Assembly: GCA_031555145.1 (NCBI GenBank)
Contig: JAVBUR010000096.1
Span: 1 to 64,000, forward strand
Reading direction: 5' to 3'
From: JAJDIA01 sp031555145
Lineage (GTDB): Bacteria > Bacteroidota > Bacteroidia > Bacteroidales > Tannerellaceae
Length of the DNA: 64,000 bases
Made by a program: the position numbers and the translations under genes. Positions 60,704 through 64,000 of this stretch are shown here, piece after piece; position 1 is the first letter of the stretch; each line of letters opens with the position of its first letter. Under the pieces are notes generated by a model. That model was given only the letters and a program-made list of their open reading frames with translations. It ran no database searches and had not been told where the DNA came from.

Positions 60704-61690
60704 TCAGCAATGATTTAGAATAATATTTCGTGTTTTAAACAACGTAACAAAAATCCATGCCATATTATGTTCAACAAAAAATAACCGTATTCTTCCTTTT
60801 GTAGAAAAGGCATCTCGGCTGATTATCTTCGAATAATATTCAACCCCCCGAAACACTCTTCGATATTCATCAATATATGAATATTTATCAATGATTAAAT
60901 TTATTTTAGCACAAAATTTAATCATATTAATAGTACATTCAAAATCAGCAGCATCTGGTTTATCAGCAAAAAACATACTCAACAGCTCAGCACATTTTAT
61001 CATTTGGTCAACACTATTCCTCCCATAATGATTTGTTATAGAATTTTCATTCGCACGATTATAATGATAACAAACTTCTGGAGAAAAAGAGACTTTATTA
61101 GCATAATAAAAAACTCTATACATCAACCCATTATCTTCCCACATATTAATCCCATCATAGAAAAAAAGATTATTATCATCAAGCAATTCCTTTCTTACTA
61201 ATTTATTAACAGTATACATATTGATGGGATATTTATACATATTCTTAACAATCCAAGTTGCCGATATAGACTGCGTACTACATGATTGACGTCGACTACC
61301 ATATTTAGTTTCATCAATAACGCCACATATAACGATGTCCGCACCATCTTTCTTTGCAATTTCATACATTCTCTCGTACATATTACGGTCAATCCAATCA
61401 TCGCTATCGCAATGTATGATATATTCACCAGTAGCGATCGCCATCCCTGAATTTCTTGCTGCCGCCTGCCCTCCGTTGTGTTCTTTGTTGATAATCTGAA
61501 CCTGTGGTATACGCATAGGATATTCTTTAAGCACCCGACATAACACTTCCATAGAGTGGTCTGGCGTACAATCATTTACAAACACGAACTCCATATTTTC
61601 AAAAGTTTGTTCAAAAAGAGAACGCACACAACGTTCTATATATTTTTCCACCCTATAAATAGGAACTATCACGCTTATTTTTTCTCTCAT
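60704..61690 (-). CDS. GT2-family glycosyltransferase (copy 1)
   Basis: A 328-residue GT-A enzyme with ISVIVPIYRVEKYIERCVRS, VNDCTPDHS, NGGQAAARNSGM and the DxD region HCDSDDWIDRNMYERMY. The donor-binding half is almost superimposable on the following gene, while the C-terminal half differs, suggesting a different acceptor. Between it and the pyruvyl transferase gene are 118 bases with no gene seen. Confidence 0.9.
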   Translation of the reverse strand: MREKISVIVPIYRVEKYIERCVRSLFEQTFENMEFVFVNDCTPDHSMEVLCRVLKEYPMRIPQVQIINKEHNGGQAAARNSGMAIATGEYIIHCDSDDWIDRNMYERMYEIAKKDGADIVICGVIDETKYGSRRQSCSTQSISATWIVKNMYKYPINMYTVNKLVRKELLDDNNLFFYDGINMWEDNGLMYRVFYYANKVSFSPEVCYHYNRANENSITNHYGRNSVDQMIKCAELLSMFFADKPDAADFECTINMIKFCAKINLIIDKYSYIDEYRRVFRGVEYYSKIISRDAFSTKGRIRLFFVEHNMAWIFVTLFKTRNIILNHC

Positions 61691-61808
61691 TTTTAGACAT
61701 ACATTAAATAATAATTCTATTTAGGCAATCACCCAATATAGTCACAGCATCCATGGCAGACAAAATATAATTATTATATTCACTCCTCTTTTGCAAGCGG
61801 GCAAAACA

Positions 61809-62969
61809 TCATCCTGTAAAGTTCTTTTCCAAAAAATAAACACCTTTTATTTTCCAGTTTTCTATGATCTCATTTATAGCAATACTATTAATCGATTGAA
61901 GACGTTCTTCCGTGAGTTCTTCCAGCGAGTTAACAGCATACTTCTGAAGGCCAACCACTCGCAAAAACGAAACAAACCGAGAAGAGCCCCGCTCTGCATT
62001 AAGAATAGCCACAAACGGCTTATTGAAAATTATAGCGAAGACTGTTCCATGAAAAGAGTCTGTTACGACAAACTTAGCACACCGAAAACCATTAAGCCAT
62101 TCGGATACAGAGGGGAAAATGCATCGCGGCACATTGGTCAATGTTGCCGACAGTCTCTCCTCCGGCATTACATTTAATGGAATTAAGCCTAATTGAGCGG
62201 ATATATAGTTGACTATACGTTGTTTCTCTGGAGATTGATCCAATATATAGCACATCATCCGATTCTCTAAAATTGTTTCTCTGTCCTTCTCCTCAATCAA
62301 CTGTATGTAATCCGCCTTATCCAAAAGAAGCGTCGGATCAAGCAGGTGGACAGCCTCTACGCCCAAATACTGCTTACAAAACTCTACTCCGGAGTCTTCA
62401 CGAACCGATATGGCATCGAATTGTTTGGCAAGCTGTGCACATCGCTTGGTGAGTGTTGAAGAGAGTTCCCAATGTTCAACACCGAAAGATGTCGCATAAG
62501 CTATTCGTTTGATAGGTTTTTTAATAGCGAAATCCAGAAAGTAGGCTGGGATGTAACTATATTGAGGACGCCACACTTGATCGCTACCGACTACCAGCGC
62601 ATCAAATTGATTTAGAACAGCATCATTAGGTATCTGTTTCCCTTGGAAAAAGTCGATCGTATCAATGTGGGTATCTATAAATCGTTCGGTATTTACCGCT
62701 ATCTGCTTGCACATATCCTCATAATGAGTATTGAGCGATGTGAAAATATAGTTAAAGGGATTATAGCGTTTATCCTGTAAGATATAGCGTTTGAGGAAAT
62801 GATATCCGAAATAGAGTATTCGCTTTCCTAGAGAGGCTATCTTAGAAGCCCCATACCGGTCTGTCACAACCTCATGCCCCATTCGTTTCAATACGGTTTG
62901 TAGGGCATAAGCCTGCAATAAACCTCCATAGTTAGTATGAAGAGGTTGGGTAAGAATACAGATTTTCAT
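61809..62969 (-). CDS. Polysaccharide pyruvyl transferase family protein
   Basis: A 386-residue protein of the CsaB/WcaK family (PF04230): MKICILTQPLHTNYGGLLQAYAL at the start, DALVVGSDQVWRPQYS in the middle, then SVREDSGVEFC and TDSFHGTVFAIIFNKPF near the end. Members add ketal-linked pyruvate to sugars, giving acidic glycans; many in Bacteroidales loci are uncharacterised. It starts nine bases after the hydrolase-like gene stop. Confidence 0.9.
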   Translation of the reverse strand: MKICILTQPLHTNYGGLLQAYALQTVLKRMGHEVVTDRYGASKIASLGKRILYFGYHFLKRYILQDKRYNPFNYIFTSLNTHYEDMCKQIAVNTERFIDTHIDTIDFFQGKQIPNDAVLNQFDALVVGSDQVWRPQYSYIPAYFLDFAIKKPIKRIAYATSFGVEHWELSSTLTKRCAQLAKQFDAISVREDSGVEFCKQYLGVEAVHLLDPTLLLDKADYIQLIEEKDRETILENRMMCYILDQSPEKQRIVNYISAQLGLIPLNVMPEERLSATLTNVPRCIFPSVSEWLNGFRCAKFVVTDSFHGTVFAIIFNKPFVAILNAERGSSRFVSFLRVVGLQKYAVNSLEELTEERLQSINSIAINEIIENWKIKGVYFLEKNFTG

Positions 62970-62978
62970 TACAAATCG

Positions 62979-64000
62979 CTATTTAATAAGCCTGGAAAGC
63001 AACAATAAGAGCATTCCTTGGGACAACTCGCTATCTCCAAATGACGAAGAATACCAATTTAAGCCATAAGTATCTCCTGATGTACATTTAACCCGACCGT
63101 TAGATCCTATTTTTATCAAACTCAAAATATTATTTTTACAAAAATCATCACTGTAACTAAGTCCTAACAAGAACATTGTGGTAGCGGACGCATCATACTT
63201 TTCTGAACTACCAGGAAACTGCGTCCACAAGCCGTCTTCATTCTTGAGATTAATTATCGATTCCACTATTCTCTCATATTCTTTATTATATTTTCCTCCC
63301 GTTACATCATTTAAATAAACAAGCCCCAATAAGTACCAGCCAATACCTCTCCCCCAATTTATTGACCCTGTTTTCACTTTAGTCTCCAAATTAACCCCAT
63401 GACTTGGAATATAAGTATCCTTATCAATGCCATATGAAATATAAAAATCCAGTTGCTTCTCAGCCAGAAGTAGAGCATCTATATTTTGGGTAGTCCTGTA
63501 ATACTCTACAAGAAAAGGAACTACCATTCCTATAACATCAACAAACTGACAGTTACCACCACTTCTATAAAGTATCACGCCATATTTTTCATCAACACTT
63601 TTCTTTAAATAAGCATATAAAGAATCCGCAAAGAAAAGATATTTTTCTGTTTTATTGCATTTATACAAGTTCAAAGAGGTTAGTCCAAAGGGTATTTGAT
63701 CCACTTTATCTAAACAATAAACAGGATCCCCATGAGCATCAACCAGTTGGTCAAACCGGCTCTTAACCTTCTCAAGTCCTTGGAAATTATTTACCTTTAT
63801 CAAATATTCAGACAATCCATAAAATAAGTATGCCTTAGGATAATTGTATAGTTTATAGGTTTTATCACCTCCCCTATACCACCTGATCATTGTTTTTGTA
63901 AAACCTCCAGGTTCTGACCACTCCATTACAACCTCGTCTGACGCTACCATATCCAACGCTTGTTCGACAATAAGATCTTCAGAAATCCCCTTTACTGACA
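62979..64000 (-). CDS. GH88/GH105-like unsaturated glycuronyl hydrolase-like protein, partial
   Basis: The frame stays open to the window edge, so the N-terminus is missing; at least 339 residues are visible. It has the (alpha/alpha)6-barrel pattern of GH88/GH105 proteins: GGFTKTMIRWYRGGDK, YPKAYLFYGLSEYL, FADSLYAYLKKS, INWGRGIGWYLLGLVYL and DASATTMFLLGLSY. Such enzymes remove unsaturated uronic acids, yet this one is inside a biosynthetic locus, so trimming or another role is possible. Catalytic Asp positions could not be confirmed by eye. Confidence 0.65.
   Translation of the reverse strand, partial: SVKGISEDLIVEQALDMVASDEVVMEWSEPGGFTKTMIRWYRGGDKTYKLYNYPKAYLFYGLSEYLIKVNNFQGLEKVKSRFDQLVDAHGDPVYCLDKVDQIPFGLTSLNLYKCNKTEKYLFFADSLYAYLKKSVDEKYGVILYRSGGNCQFVDVIGMVVPFLVEYYRTTQNIDALLLAEKQLDFYISYGIDKDTYIPSHGVNLETKVKTGSINWGRGIGWYLLGLVYLNDVTGGKYNKEYERIVESIINLKNEDGLWTQFPGSSEKYDASATTMFLLGLSYSDDFCKNNILSLIKIGSNGRVKCTSGDTYGLNWYSSSFGDSELSQGMLLLLLSRLIK

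Overview
The window looks like chromosomal DNA from a gut Bacteroidales bacterium, most likely Parabacteroides. This is inferred from Bacteroidetes-type promoters (TTTG, 19-21 bases, TAnnTTTG), a SusC/SusD pair, many SPII lipoproteins with acidic residues after the cysteine, a GH95 fucosidase lipoprotein, an OmpA-family porin, GDP-fucose genes and a Bacteroidales-style surface polysaccharide locus. No tRNA, rRNA, CRISPR array, integrase or transposase was recognised.

Layout. 1-324: an array of 22-base palindromic repeats ahead of a membrane-anchored AraC regulator. 1775-6972: TPR protein, biotin carrier and carboxyltransferase, peptide deformylase and RuvX. 7042-13065: initiating sugar transferase (WcaJ-like), OmpA protein, gmd, fcl and rfbA. 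13178-15977: small lipoprotein, TonB receptor and a NikR-family regulator with a clear palindromic operator. 16268-22529: oxidoreductase, two L,D-transpeptidases, GH95 lipoprotein, PAQR membrane protein and a small metal-binding HMA protein. 22791-37320: the most striking region. Two paralogous two-gene operons of very large GLUG-repeat lipoproteins (A1-B1 and A2-B2) face each other with a copper ATPase between them, and the two operons share a promoter-proximal direct-repeat motif. 37588-40927: a glycyl-radical enzyme (probable trans-4-hydroxy-L-proline dehydratase) and its activase, with a terminator in the leader. 41424-46265: SusC/SusD. 46496-49825: lipoprotein and a two-gene YjbH-like pair. 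50030-56360: a patchwork of low-GC accessory genes and gene wrecks: an unknown membrane/cytosolic pair, an orphan AbiEi-like antitoxin with a deleted AbiEii toxin, a lone XRE regulator, a DUF4143 remnant, an intact NADAR plus phosphoribosyltransferase pair and an AlbA_2 remnant. 56381-64000: low-GC polysaccharide locus (epimerase, GT4, Wzy-like polymerase, two GT2, pyruvyl transferase, GH88/105-like protein cut by the window edge).

How it fits together. The WcaJ-like enzyme, GDP-fucose and dTDP-glucose enzymes and the right-hand locus would together supply and assemble surface glycans. The accessory patchwork sits exactly at the 3' end of the epimerase gene, and short copies of that gene end (encoding DASEGITFVSE-stop or close variants) recur between the modules. 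This suggests a repeated insertion or recombination site. The GLUG operons have no assigned function; their lipoprotein signals and solenoid repeats suggest a cell-surface role. Starts of several genes were moved inward where a good promoter overlaps the longest reading frame.
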